Positions 56,011 to 64,000 of a stretch of 64,000 nt of DNA are shown piece by piece; the first letter of the stretch is position 1, and every line of letters starts with the position of its first letter. The notes under the pieces were generated by a model. It ran no database searches and was not told the DNA's origin. It was given only the letters and a program-made list of their open reading frames with translations. The translations under genes and the position numbers were made by a program. The stretch spans positions 1 through 64,000 of the forward strand of contig JAKFVT010000025.1 in NCBI GenBank assembly GCA_021732005.1, read 5' to 3'. This DNA comes from Mycobacterium sp. (GTDB taxonomy: Bacteria; Actinomycetota; Actinomycetes; Mycobacteriales; Mycobacteriaceae).

Positions 56011-56241
56011 TCAGGGGCTTTGTGCAGGGTCGTTCTTCGGACTGGCGGTGGGGTTCAGCGGCGCGATCGGGGCCGGGCTGAAGCTGTTCGGCCCGGGCAG
56101 GGTCGCCTTGCTGGTGGGCTGCACCGAAGAACTCGACGAAGTGGGTGCCGGAGCGCTGTCCGTGGATCCGCACGCCGGGAACACCACGGCGCCGGCGCCG
56201 GCCAGCGTGACCAGCCAGATCGCTCTCCTGGGACCCTGCAT
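56011..56241 (-). CDS. Small putative lipoprotein
   Basis: A 76-residue precursor: hydrophobic stretch AIWLVTLAGAGAVVFPACGST with a plausible lipobox (FPAC, Cys24), then a Ser/Pro/Thr-rich low-complexity tail (PAPTSSSSSVQPTSK, PIAPLNPTASPKNDP). No folded domain. Lies between the furA promoter and the divergent MTHFR-type gene. Typical of short Ser/Pro-rich mycobacterial lipoproteins; function unknown. Confidence 0.5.
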   Translation of the reverse strand: MQGPRRAIWLVTLAGAGAVVFPACGSTDSAPAPTSSSSSVQPTSKATLPGPNSFSPAPIAPLNPTASPKNDPAQSP

Positions 56242-56371
56242 CGCTGAAAGCTACCGCGTTTGGCGGCGAAGTAAGGCCGCGACCGCGCTTTCTGTATGGT
56301 GATCGGCGGATCGCGTCCGGCGGCCACCTCGGACCGCACCCGAAATCAGTCGTCTCGTCAGGAGCAGTTTC

Positions 56372-57271
56372 GTGCCCCTCAACACCGTTGCGCTCGAACT
56401 CGTGCCGCCCAACGTCGACCGCACGCCGGACGAAATGCTGGAGGAAGCGCGCAAGGTCGTGCAGTTGTCCGCCGAGACCGGACTGGACGGCCGGATCCGG
56501 CACGTGATGATCCCCGGGATGATCGAAGAGGACAGCGGCCGGCCCGTCGAGATGAAGCCCAAGCTCGACGTTCTCGACTACTGGTCGCGTATCTCACCGG
56601 AGCTGCCCGGCGTGCGCGGGTTGTGCACTCAGGTGACCGCTTTCATGGATGAGCCGACGCTGCTCAGCCGGCTGACCGCTCTGCTCGACGCGGGCATGGA
56701 GGGCGTGGCCTTCGTCGGTGTTCCGCGGACCATGAACGACGGCGAGGGCGCCGGCGTGGCACCCACCGACGCGTTGACGATCTTCTCCGAGCTGGTCCCG
56801 AATCGGGGCGCGATCCTGATTCCGACCCGGGCCGAGGAAGCCGGCCGGTTCGGGTTCAAATGCGGCCGGGGCGCCACCTACGGGATGACGCAGCTGCTCT
56901 ACTCCGACGCGATCGTCGGCTTCCTGACCGAGTTCGCCGCCACCACCGACTACCGCCCGGAGATCCTGTTGTCGTTCGGCTTCGTGCCGAAGGTCGAGTC
57001 CCGGGTCGGCTTGATCAACTGGCTGATCCAGGACCCGGGCAATGCCGCCGTCGCCGCCGAGCAGGACTTCGTTCGCACACTCGCCGACAGCGAGCCGCCG
57101 GTCAAACGGCAGCTGCTGGTGGACCTCTACAAACGGGTCATCGACGGCGTCGCCGACCTCGGGTTCCCGCTGAGCATCCACTTCGAGGCCACCTACGGGA
57201 TGTCCCGCCCGGCCTTCGACACCTTCGCCGAGATGCTGGCGTACTGGTCGCCGGCACCCTCCGCATCCTGA
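56372..57271 (+). CDS. Non-canonical methylenetetrahydrofolate reductase-like protein (Rv2172c type)
   Basis: A 299-residue TIM-barrel protein with the mycobacterial Rv2172c pattern: ALELVPPNVD, GLDGRIRHVMIPGMIEED, VAFVGVPRTMNDGEG, FGFKCGRGATYGMTQLLYSD, LLSFGFVPK. Proteins of this type are reported to be the working 5,10-methylene-THF reductase of mycobacteria, feeding methyl groups to methionine synthesis. My assignment is by recall of the family, not by alignment. GTG 56372 follows CAGGAG; TATGGT at 56296-56301 is a likely -10. The MenC-like gene follows 13 bp downstream. Confidence 0.65.
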   Translation: MPLNTVALELVPPNVDRTPDEMLEEARKVVQLSAETGLDGRIRHVMIPGMIEEDSGRPVEMKPKLDVLDYWSRISPELPGVRGLCTQVTAFMDEPTLLSRLTALLDAGMEGVAFVGVPRTMNDGEGAGVAPTDALTIFSELVPNRGAILIPTRAEEAGRFGFKCGRGATYGMTQLLYSDAIVGFLTEFAATTDYRPEILLSFGFVPKVESRVGLINWLIQDPGNAAVAAEQDFVRTLADSEPPVKRQLLVDLYKRVIDGVADLGFPLSIHFEATYGMSRPAFDTFAEMLAYWSPAPSAS

Positions 57272-57284
57272 CGGTTCGCGGCCC

Positions 57285-58241
57285 ATGAAGGAAATGATCG
57301 ACTTCGACGGCGCACCGATTTTCGCGATCCCGGCGCGCGAGGGCTATCGCGGCTTCGGTGGCTGCGAGGGAATGCTCCTCGAAGGTCCGCAAGGGTGGGG
57401 TGAGTTCTGCCCGCCCCGCACGGGCAGTGATCTGGTGGCGGCCCGCTGGTTGACCTCGGCCATCGAAGGCGGAACCGTCGGCTGGCCGGACCCGATCCGC
57501 GGCCGGGTGCCGGTCGCGGTCGCGGTGCCCGCGGTCGGAGCCGAGGAGGCGGCCGCGATCGCCGTCGCCGGCGGGTGCCAGACGGCCGACGTGATGGTCA
57601 CCGGTCTGCCCGGCGATGCCGACCGGCTCGCGGCGGTGCGCTCAGCACTCGGACCGGACGCGTCGATTCGCTGCCTGGTCGACGGGTGGTGGGACGTCGA
57701 CACCGCCGCCGAGACGATCCCCAGGCTGGACACGGCGGCCGACGGTCTGCAATTCGTGCAGCAGCCGTGCGCGACCGCACGGGAACTGGCCGCGCTGCGG
57801 CGCCGGATCGACGTGCGGGTGGCGGTCGACGTCTCCGACCTCAGCAGTGACGGGCTGACCATGTCCGACGTCGCCGACATCGTGGTGCTGGACGCCGCCC
57901 CGCTCGGCGGCGTGCGCCGGGCCTTGCGGTTCGCCGAGAAGTGCGACCTACCGGTTGTGGTGTCCGGCGCCGGTCAAACCAGCATGGGGCTGGCCAGCGG
58001 CTTGGCGTTGGCCGGTGTGCTGCCCGAGCTTTCCTTCGCCTGCGGGCTCGGCACCGCCGCGGCCCTGGCCGGCGACATCGTGCCCGCAGGACGCGCATTG
58101 ATCACCGCCGACGGGTATCTGCCGGTGGCACCCTCGGCCCCGGCTCCCGACCCGGCGCGCCTCGCGGAATTCACTCTCGATGACGCCGAGCGCATCGCGT
58201 GGTGGCACGAGCGGCTGCGGACCGCGCGAGAACTTCTCTGA
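57285..58241 (+). CDS. MenC-like enolase-superfamily protein, probably catalytically dead
   Basis: A 318-residue protein colinear with mycobacterial o-succinylbenzoate synthase: EGPQGWGEFCPP, VAVPAVGAEEA, QQPCATARELAALRRRIDV, APLGGVRRAL, SFACGLGTAAAL. The catalytic set is mostly gone. The KxK strand reads ADVMV (101-105), the E of EQPC is Gln (near 159), the D-E-S metal strand reads DVS (182-184), and the last Lys reads LDAAPLGG (Asp203). Only the Asp in LVDGW remains in place. It may be a pseudoenzyme. Cotranscribed with the MTHFR-type gene (13-bp gap). Confidence 0.7.
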   Translation: MKEMIDFDGAPIFAIPAREGYRGFGGCEGMLLEGPQGWGEFCPPRTGSDLVAARWLTSAIEGGTVGWPDPIRGRVPVAVAVPAVGAEEAAAIAVAGGCQTADVMVTGLPGDADRLAAVRSALGPDASIRCLVDGWWDVDTAAETIPRLDTAADGLQFVQQPCATARELAALRRRIDVRVAVDVSDLSSDGLTMSDVADIVVLDAAPLGGVRRALRFAEKCDLPVVVSGAGQTSMGLASGLALAGVLPELSFACGLGTAAALAGDIVPAGRALITADGYLPVAPSAPAPDPARLAEFTLDDAERIAWWHERLRTARELL

Positions 58242-58257
58242 GTCTCCGAGTCGCGCG

Positions 58258-58443
58258 TCAGCGCCGCGGGCGCCAGGCCGCGACGGCCAGCACGACGCCG
58301 ACCAGCACGACGATCGGGCCCAGCACCGACCACGTCGTGGTGTTGCTCATCGGGCTGCCCTGAACCGCTCCGAAACCCTGCAGTGTGAACAACAGTCCGA
58401 ACAGCGCGACCAGCACGCCGAGACCTCCGACAACGTGACGCAT
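58258..58443 (-). CDS. Small two-TM membrane protein
   Basis: A 61-residue protein of two TM helices (GGLGVLVALFGLLFTLQGFG and VLGPIVVLVGVVLAVAAW) with a short loop, of a type common in actinobacteria. ATG 58443 follows AAGAAGGG, two bases beyond the MOSC stop on the same strand; probably cotranscribed with that gene. Function unknown. Confidence 0.65.
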   Translation of the reverse strand: MRHVVGGLGVLVALFGLLFTLQGFGAVQGSPMSNTTTWSVLGPIVVLVGVVLAVAAWRPRR

Positions 58444-58445
58444 GG

Positions 58446-59426
58446 TCAACCCTTCTTTCCGCTGGGCATGGCCGCCGACACCGCACGCATGACGGCCCGC
58501 TTCACTGTTGCCGCACCTCCGCCGGCGGTGGCGCTCAGCGCGGTCCGGTTCGGCGGATTCAATTGCAGCACATCACCTTCGGCGATTCGGCCGGCGCGCG
58601 TGACATTGCCGTAGACGCCGAAGCAGCGGCGGGTGTGCGCGGCGATGGTGCGGGTGATCTCCTTGTCCCGCTTGAGTTCGGGTTGTTCGTGGGAGGGCAT
58701 CACGCAGCGGATGGTCGGGATCATCGGTGCAAGTTCGGCGTGTGGGGCGTGCAGTCGTCCGCCGCACCACTCCCATTCCGGATGGGCCGCCGTACTGGGG
58801 GAGTCCACGACGAGCGTCGGGCGGAACCGTCGCACGTCGAAATCGGAGTCCGGCGCCAGTGACCCGAGGGAGGCCAGGCTCTGCTCGGTGATGATGTGTA
58901 CGGGATAGGCGTCCACATAGCTGCCGACCGGCGTCGCGTAGCGGCTGATCTCCGCGAGCTTGCGCACCGGGAACATCGACAGATCGGGCAGCGGCTCGTC
59001 GTCCTCGAGTCCGAAGATCGTGCGCAGGTCGGTCTTGGTGGCCATCGGTCCGCGGTATTCGTTGCGACGGTCGATCGGGGGCAGTGGCCGAAGTTCCACC
59101 TCATGGTCGAGGTAACGCGAGAGTGCCTGGTGCACAGCCCGATCCGAACTCGACACTTCGGTACCGTCCGGGAATCCGATCAGCACCTCCGGCGCGTGTC
59201 CGGGCCCGGCGTCGGGGCCCGGTGGTTGCGCGTAGCGCGCCGTCAACCACAACAGGCCGGGCAGTCGCTTGGCACTGGTGGTGGCGTCGGACTCGACGTC
59301 ACGCACCGCCCAGGTCCGGTCGGCGTGCACGCCCAGGTCACCGACTTCGGCCTCGGCCACCCGCTCGCCCTGCATGGACTTCACCGGATAGCGCCAGATC
59401 GAGGTGATACGGCCGGCGGGAATCAT
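58446..59426 (-). CDS. MOSC-domain protein
   Basis: A 326-residue protein with an N-terminal MOSC_N beta-barrel (GRITSIWRYPVKSMQGE, GVHADRTWAVRD) and a C-terminal MOSC domain (DFDVRRFRPTLVVDSP, HTRRCFGVYGNVTRAGRIAEGDVL). The Cys in TRRCFG is at the position that binds molybdenum in mARC-type and YiiM enzymes. These act as N-reductases or sulfur carriers. Substrate unknown. No Moco-biosynthesis genes are beside it, although modA is 15 kb away. Confidence 0.8.
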   Translation of the reverse strand: MIPAGRITSIWRYPVKSMQGERVAEAEVGDLGVHADRTWAVRDVESDATTSAKRLPGLLWLTARYAQPPGPDAGPGHAPEVLIGFPDGTEVSSSDRAVHQALSRYLDHEVELRPLPPIDRRNEYRGPMATKTDLRTIFGLEDDEPLPDLSMFPVRKLAEISRYATPVGSYVDAYPVHIITEQSLASLGSLAPDSDFDVRRFRPTLVVDSPSTAAHPEWEWCGGRLHAPHAELAPMIPTIRCVMPSHEQPELKRDKEITRTIAAHTRRCFGVYGNVTRAGRIAEGDVLQLNPPNRTALSATAGGGAATVKRAVMRAVSAAMPSGKKG

Positions 59427-59443
59427 CCACTCAGCCTAGAACC

Positions 59444-60451
59444 TCACTCCGCCGGTGAACGGCGAAGTGTCCGGGACGCCACGATCAGCGCGGACAAGCT
59501 GACCACCAACCACAGCCCGAGCACGATGAACGGCAGCGGCCGCTGGTTGTGCGGGAAGTAGGTCGCGGCGTGTATCGCCGACACCGTCGCGCCGCTGGGC
59601 AACGCGTGATTGAAGAACGCGAAAGGCTGCGGCAGCAGCGACGCCGACACCGCCCCGCCCGACGAGGTATTGCCCAGCAGGATGAACACCAGCCAGGTCG
59701 GGATGATCGCCCACCGGTGGATCAACACCAGCATGGTCGAGTTGAACGACGCGGCGATCGCGATTTGGACCGCGATCAGCAACCACAGCTGGGGGAACGG
59801 TGTGCTCAGCGCGCCCAGCACCGGGCCGGTCACCACTGCCAACGCCGCACCGCCGACGACAGCGAGCACCGCCATGCTGAGCAGCCAGCGTCGCAAGGTG
59901 AGCGTTTTGACGTTGGCCCGCAGCTGGAACATCGTGATGAAGCCCAGGATCGTGGCGGCGATGACGAGATAGAAAGTGGCCAGCCCCGCCGGGTCGGACG
60001 GCGGCAGCGGATGCAGGTCGACGATCGGCAGGATGAACTGTCCCGGCTGCGTCTGGTCCAGCTGGATCAGCGCGCGCGTCCCCGACGGATCGCTGGCGCT
60101 GGACAACAACAGCTGCGGCGGCTTCGACGTGGCGTCGATGGCCGCAGTGATGCGTTGCTGATTGATCGCGGTGACCGCCGCGTCCCGCGTCGCGTACTCG
60201 TGGACGTCGAACTCATTGGGGTTGGTGCGCAACGCTTTCTCGAACGGTGCGGTCTCAGCCGTCAATCCGATGACGCCGACGGGAAGGTTGCGCGGGGAGG
60301 GCCGGCCCAACGCCACGGTGTAGGCCGCGGCGAAGCTCGACGCCAGCACGATGGCGATCGCGAGCACCGTGGCGACCTTGCGGATCTCCAGGGGGATGCG
60401 CCGAAATCCGCGCAGCGGAGCGTCCGGCGATTCCTCGGTCACTGCGGCCAC
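59444..60451 (-). CDS. YhgE/ABC-2-like membrane protein
   Basis: A 335-residue protein: one N-terminal TM helix (residues 27-47), an extracytoplasmic domain of about 115 residues (LPVGVIGL, ATRDAAVTAINQQRITAAID) and five C-terminal TM helices. This layout matches the ABC-2/YhgE/DUF3533 family, whose members take part in export of lipids, proteins or drugs. No ATPase gene is nearby. It starts with GTG 60451. It is divergent from the qcrB gene. Confidence 0.7.
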   Translation of the reverse strand: MAAVTEESPDAPLRGFRRIPLEIRKVATVLAIAIVLASSFAAAYTVALGRPSPRNLPVGVIGLTAETAPFEKALRTNPNEFDVHEYATRDAAVTAINQQRITAAIDATSKPPQLLLSSASDPSGTRALIQLDQTQPGQFILPIVDLHPLPPSDPAGLATFYLVIAATILGFITMFQLRANVKTLTLRRWLLSMAVLAVVGGAALAVVTGPVLGALSTPFPQLWLLIAVQIAIAASFNSTMLVLIHRWAIIPTWLVFILLGNTSSGGAVSASLLPQPFAFFNHALPSGATVSAIHAATYFPHNQRPLPFIVLGLWLVVSLSALIVASRTLRRSPAE

Positions 60452-60631
60452 AGCACTCCTCGTCCTGAAGATGGCAGATCAACCTACCTCGGTGGCCCGG
60501 TCGCTGACCGGAAGCGCCGGGAAGTCTGACGTAAGAATGACCAACCGTCCCGACGGCCATCCGCGACGCACGCGGCTCCGAACCACTCACGCCTGCTCAG
60601 TTCAGCCAGGGCGCAGCTTCGGAGGATCGCT

Positions 60632-62257
60632 ATGAAATCAGCCGCCACGCTCGCCGCATCCCAAGGCGATGCGATCGACTCTCGCTACCACCCGTCGGCT
60701 GCGGTTCGGCGGCAGTTGAACAAGGTCTTTCCCACCCACTGGTCGTTCCTGCTGGGCGAGATCGCGCTGTACAGCTTCATCGTGCTGCTGCTCACGGGCG
60801 TCTATCTGACGTTGTTCTTCGACCCGTCGATGACGGAGGTCACCTACAACGGCGTGTACCAACCACTGCGCGGCATCGAGATGTCGAAGGCGTACGCCTC
60901 CACCCTCGACATCACCTTCGAGGTGCGCGGCGGCCTGTTCGTCCGCCAGGTACACCACTGGGCGGCGCTACTTTTCGCCGCGGCGATCATGGTTCACCTC
61001 GCGCGGATCTTCTTCACCGGCGCCTTCCGCCGGCCGCGCGAGGCCAACTGGGTGATCGGGTCACTGCTGTTGATCCTGGCCATGTTCGAAGGGTTCTTCG
61101 GTTACTCGCTGCCCGACGATCTGCTGTCGGGCACCGGAATCCGGGCCGCGCTGTCCTCGATCACGCTGGGGATTCCGGTGATCGGCACCTGGATGCACTG
61201 GGCGCTGTTCGGCGGCGACTTCCCGGGCGACGTCCTGATCCCTCGGCTCTACGCCATCCACATCCTGATCTTCCCCGGAATCATGTTGGCGCTCATCGGT
61301 CTTCACCTCGCGCTGGTGTGGTTCCAGAAGCACACCCAGTTCCCCGGCCCCGGCCGCACCGAGAAGAACGTCGTCGGCGTGCGGGTCATGCCGGTGTTCG
61401 CGGTGAAGTCCGGTGCGTTCTTCGCGATGACGGTCGGCATCCTCGGCTTGATGGGCGGCCTGCTCCAGATCAACCCGATCTGGCAGCTCGGCCCGTACAA
61501 GCCGGCGCAGGTGTCGGCGGGCAGCCAACCCGACTTCTACCTGATGTGGACCGACGGGCTGATCCGGTTGTGGCCGGCGTGGGAGATCTACATCGGCAAC
61601 CACACCATCCCGGCGGCGGTGGCGGTCGCCGTCCTGATGGGCGTCATCTTCCTGGTCCTCATCGCCTACCCGTGGATCGAGAAGCGGTTCACCGGCGATG
61701 ACGCGCACCACAACCTGCTGCAGCGGCCACGGGACGCTCCGGTGCGAACGGGCATCGGCGCCATGGCGATCGCCTTCTACATCGTGCTGACCTACAGCGC
61801 GATGAACGACATCATCGCCTATCAGTTCCACATCTCGCTGAACGCGACGACGTGGATCGGCCGGATCGGGATGGTGGTGCTGCCGCCGCTGGTCTTCTTC
61901 ATCACCTACCGCTGGGCCATCGCATTGCAGCGCAGCGACCGTGAGGTGCTCGAGCACGGCGTCGAGACCGGCATCCTCAAGCGGCTGCCGCACGGCGCGT
62001 ACGTCGAGCTGCATCAGCCGCTCGGGCCGCTCGACGCCGATGGCCACCCGATCGCGCTGGAATACCAGGGCGCCCCGGTGCCCAAGCGGATGAACAAGCT
62101 CGGCTCCGGCGGCGCACCCGGTCGCGGCAGCTTCCTCACCGCCGACCCCGCCGACGAGGACGCCGCGCTCAGCGAGGCGGCCCACGCCGCCGAGCAGCGG
62201 GCACGCACCGCGCTGATGGAACGTCAGGCCATCGACGGGTCCTCGAACGGGCGGTGA
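60632..62257 (+). CDS. qcrB: Stand-alone cytochrome bc1 cytochrome b subunit (QcrB-like)
   Basis: A 541-residue cytochrome b, nearly colinear with M. tuberculosis Qcr[49 protein letters not shown] (haem b His), [16 protein letters not shown] (haem b His), and FYLMWTDGL, including the Thr matching Thr313 of the Q203 site. The conserved C-terminal cytoplasmic tail is present. In mycobacteria qcrB normally ends the qcrCAB operon beside ctaE. Here neither qcrC nor qcrA is adjacent. GGAGG precedes ATG 60632. It may be a second copy or a displaced sole copy. Confidence 0.85.
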   Translation: MKSAATLAASQGDAIDSRYHPSAAVRRQLNKVFPTHWSFLLGEIALYSFIVLLLTGVYLTLFFDPSMTEVTYNGVYQPLRGIEMSKAYASTLDITFEVRGGLFVRQVHHWAALLFAAAIMVHLARIFFTGAFRRPREANWVIGSLLLILAMFEGFFGYSLPDDLLSGTGIRAALSSITLGIPVIGTWMHWALFGGDFPGDVLIPRLYAIHILIFPGIMLALIGLHLALVWFQKHTQFPGPGRTEKNVVGVRVMPVFAVKSGAFFAMTVGILGLMGGLLQINPIWQLGPYKPAQVSAGSQPDFYLMWTDGLIRLWPAWEIYIGNHTIPAAVAVAVLMGVIFLVLIAYPWIEKRFTGDDAHHNLLQRPRDAPVRTGIGAMAIAFYIVLTYSAMNDIIAYQFHISLNATTWIGRIGMVVLPPLVFFITYRWAIALQRSDREVLEHGVETGILKRLPHGAYVELHQPLGPLDADGHPIALEYQGAPVPKRMNKLGSGGAPGRGSFLTADPADEDAALSEAAHAAEQRARTALMERQAIDGSSNGR

Positions 62258-62281
62258 CGACGCCTCCTGGACAATCGAGCG

Positions 62282-63214
62282 ATGATGCGCGCCGTTCGCT
62301 CGATCCAGGGGTCCGCCACCGTCGTCGACGTCGACGAGCCCACGGGTGACTGGCCGGTCCTCGAGGTTGGATCGGCCAGCATCTGCGGCAGCGACCTCGG
62401 CATGCTGTCGTTCGGCCTGCCGGTCACGATCGGTCACGAGATCGCCGGCGCAGTGGACGGCCGGACCTACTGTGTCGAACCGACAGTGGGCTGCGGGCAG
62501 TGCGATCAGTGCCGTGGCGGGTCACCGCAGCGGTGCCGGGGAAGCGCACCGCACGGGCTGCTCGGGGTCGCGTTCGACGGCGGCCTCGCCGACCGGGTCC
62601 GGGTGCCCGCCGAGTGCCTCGTGCCACTGCCCGACGGTCTACCCGTCGCCGACGCCTGCCTGGTGGAGCCGCTGGCGGTCTCCTGGCATGCGTTGCGCAA
62701 GGTTGGCGCCGACGTGACCGATCGGATCCTGGTCGTCGGTGGCGGAAGCGTCGGGTTGCTGGCCGTCGCCGCGGCCCGCGCCATGGGCCTCGACGTCGAC
62801 CTGCACGCCCGCCACCCGCATCAGATCGACGCAGGCGAGCGACTCGGCGCCGGGACACCGAAAGGCGAGTACGACGTCGTCGTCGAGGCGGTGGGCTCCG
62901 ACGAGGCGGTGGCGGACAGTGTGCGGCGGGCCGCTCCGGGCGGCCGGATCGCGATAGTCGGTGTGTCGCACGGCAACCGAGCGGTACCCGGCATCCCGTG
63001 GATGCTGAAGGAACTTACGCTGACCGCCTCGATGTGCTACGACCGCGGGCGTGACAACCGCGAATTCGTCGACGCGGCAGCAGCATTGGCCGCAGATCCG
63101 GAGATCGCGGCGACCGTCGTCACGCACCGCTTCCCGCTTGCCGACGCGGCGGAGGCGTTCCGGGTTGCGTCCGACCGGCGAAGCGGGGCGATCAAGGTGG
63201 TGTTGGAACCCTAG
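62282..63214 (+). CDS. Zinc-type medium-chain alcohol/polyol dehydrogenase
   Basis: A 310-residue MDR enzyme, somewhat shorter than the usual 340-350. Catalytic zinc Cys in SICGSDLG, His in GHEIAG, structural zinc region GCGQCDQCRGGSPQRC, Rossmann loop VVGGGSVGLLA and a threonine dehydrogenase-like FDGGLADRVRVP segment. Polyol or threonine dehydrogenase activity is likely, substrate unknown. Its stop overlaps the convergent glgP by 4 bp. ATG 62282 or 62285. Confidence 0.8.
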   Translation: MMRAVRSIQGSATVVDVDEPTGDWPVLEVGSASICGSDLGMLSFGLPVTIGHEIAGAVDGRTYCVEPTVGCGQCDQCRGGSPQRCRGSAPHGLLGVAFDGGLADRVRVPAECLVPLPDGLPVADACLVEPLAVSWHALRKVGADVTDRILVVGGGSVGLLAVAAARAMGLDVDLHARHPHQIDAGERLGAGTPKGEYDVVVEAVGSDEAVADSVRRAAPGGRIAIVGVSHGNRAVPGIPWMLKELTLTASMCYDRGRDNREFVDAAAALAADPEIAATVVTHRFPLADAAEAFRVASDRRSGAIKVVLEP

Positions 63215-64000
63215 AGCGTCACCGGCATCGCGCCGACATGCCAGATCTCGTCGGAGTATTCGGCGATCGCGCGATCCGAGGAGAACTTGCCGCTACGGGC
63301 CGCGTTGAGGATCGACATCCGAGACCAGCTGTCGGTGTCCTGCCACGCGGCGCTGACCCGGGCCTGGCAGTCGACGTAGGAGCGGTAGTCGGCCAGCACC
63401 AGGAACGGGTCGTGGTGCAGCAGGTTGTCGACCAGCGGACGCAGCACCTCGGTGTCACCGTGCGTGAATGTGCCGTCGACGATCAGCTCGAGGACTTCGG
63501 CCAGCTCCGGGTCGCGTTCGACGAAGGCGGTCGGCCGGTAGCTGTCGGCCTTGAGCTGCTCCACTTCGTCGACGGTGAGACCGAACAGGAAGAAGTTCTC
63601 CGGCCCGGCTTCCTCGCGGATCTCGACGTTGGCGCCGTCGAGCGTCCCAATGGTCAACGCGCCGTTGATCATGAACTTCATGTTGCCGGTGCCCGAGGCT
63701 TCTTTGCCCGCGGTGGAGATCTGCTCGGACAGGTTGGCCGCCGGGTAGATCAAATGCGCGTTCTTGACGTTGAAGTTGGGCAGGAACACCACCCGCAGGA
63801 ACCGGTTGACGTCGGGGTCGTTGTTGACGGTGGCGCCGACCGCGGTGATCAACCGGATCATCCGCTTGGCGATGAAGTACCCCGGCGCCGCCTTACCACC
63901 GAAGATGAACGCCCGCGGGGCGATTGCGAATCCGGGGTTGCGCTTGAGCCGGTTGTACAGCGTGATGATGTGCAGCACGTTGAGGTGCTGGCGCTTGTAC
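63211..64000 (-). CDS. glgP: Glycogen phosphorylase, C-terminal part (runs off the right edge)
   Basis: Only the last 260 or so residues are in the window, on the minus strand; the 5' part lies beyond 64000. The conserved glycogen phosphorylase C-terminal sequence is unmistakable: LNRLKRN-like YNRLKRNPG, VFLPNFNVKNA, and EASGTGNMKFMING containing the pyridoxal phosphate Lys. It releases glucose 1-phosphate from alpha-1,4-glucans. The stop overlaps the MDR gene by 4 bp. Confidence 0.9.
   Translation of the reverse strand, partial: YKRQHLNVLHIITLYNRLKRNPGFAIAPRAFIFGGKAAPGYFIAKRMIRLITAVGATVNNDPDVNRFLRVVFLPNFNVKNAHLIYPAANLSEQISTAGKEASGTGNMKFMINGALTIGTLDGANVEIREEAGPENFFLFGLTVDEVEQLKADSYRPTAFVERDPELAEVLELIVDGTFTHGDTEVLRPLVDNLLHHDPFLVLADYRSYVDCQARVSAAWQDTDSWSRMSILNAARSGKFSSDRAIAEYSDEIWHVGAMPVTL

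Noticed and set aside
1-64000. tRNA genes, rRNA, CRISPR arrays, insertion sequences, prophage
   Set aside because: No T-loop-like signature, spaced direct-repeat array, transposase or integrase was seen in any frame.

Overview
The window is high-GC, densely coded DNA with many 4-bp gene overlaps, many GTG starts, apparent leaderless promoters and mycobacterial hallmark genes: furA-katG, an MPT53-type thioredoxin with its CcdA-like partner, an Rv2172c-type methylene-THF reductase, cdh, cinA, an LpqH-type lipoprotein, F420-dependent enzymes and a QcrB that is nearly colinear with mycobacterial QcrB. The gene content fits a chromosomal segment of a fast-growing environmental mycobacterium (Mycolicibacterium type). 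No rRNA, tRNA, CRISPR array, insertion sequence or prophage was seen.

Layout. 0-0.2 kb: edge of a possible structured RNA (three-way junction) followed by a hairpin terminator. 0.2-6.4 kb: nitronate monooxygenase, a dihydrodipicolinate-reductase-like enzyme, a FabG3-type steroid dehydrogenase, a HAD phosphatase, a PPOX/F420 protein and a DMT exporter; two promoters carry exact KstR (cholesterol regulon) boxes. 6.5-13.2 kb: membrane-anchored GH2 exo-glucosaminidase, a GyrA-coil/GNAT fusion, cinA, and two small secreted proteins downstream of a possible tandem DosR site. 13.3-19.5 kb: hydrolase, amidase, secreted proteins, and a divergent AraC regulator/amidohydrolase pair whose regulator begins with a 27-bp in-frame tandem repeat. 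19.6-28.9 kb: accessory-looking block with an RclA-like flavoprotein, a gene remnant, a giant LuxR-family (LAL) regulator, an HxlR regulator and an operon of two paralogous alpha/beta-hydrolases, an unknown protein and a metallo-beta-lactamase-fold enzyme. 29-36 kb: LpqH-like lipoprotein, then a TPR-type protein translationally coupled to a CHAT (caspase-like) protease, followed by a membrane protein and a second coupled pair of unknown proteins. This is the best candidate for an undescribed system. 36-46 kb: ureohydrolase, truncated NTF2-fold gene, a degenerate and an intact GGDEF protein flanking yaaA, nitroreductase, phosphodiesterase, modA with its Mop-type regulator but no modBC, cdh, and homocysteine methyltransferase.

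46-64 kb: STAS protein, F420 oxidoreductase, membrane-anchored Mrr-type nuclease, TetR-DUF1214-sulfotransferase operon, mpt53-ccdA, katG-furA, an MTHFR-type protein next to a MenC-like protein that has lost its catalytic lysines, MOSC protein, YhgE/ABC-2-like membrane protein, a stand-alone qcrB, a zinc-type dehydrogenase and the 3' part of glgP running off the right edge. No intergenic stretch exceeds about 300 bases. Start codons were adjusted by eye using ribosome-binding sites, overlaps or family starts; uncertain ones are flagged.
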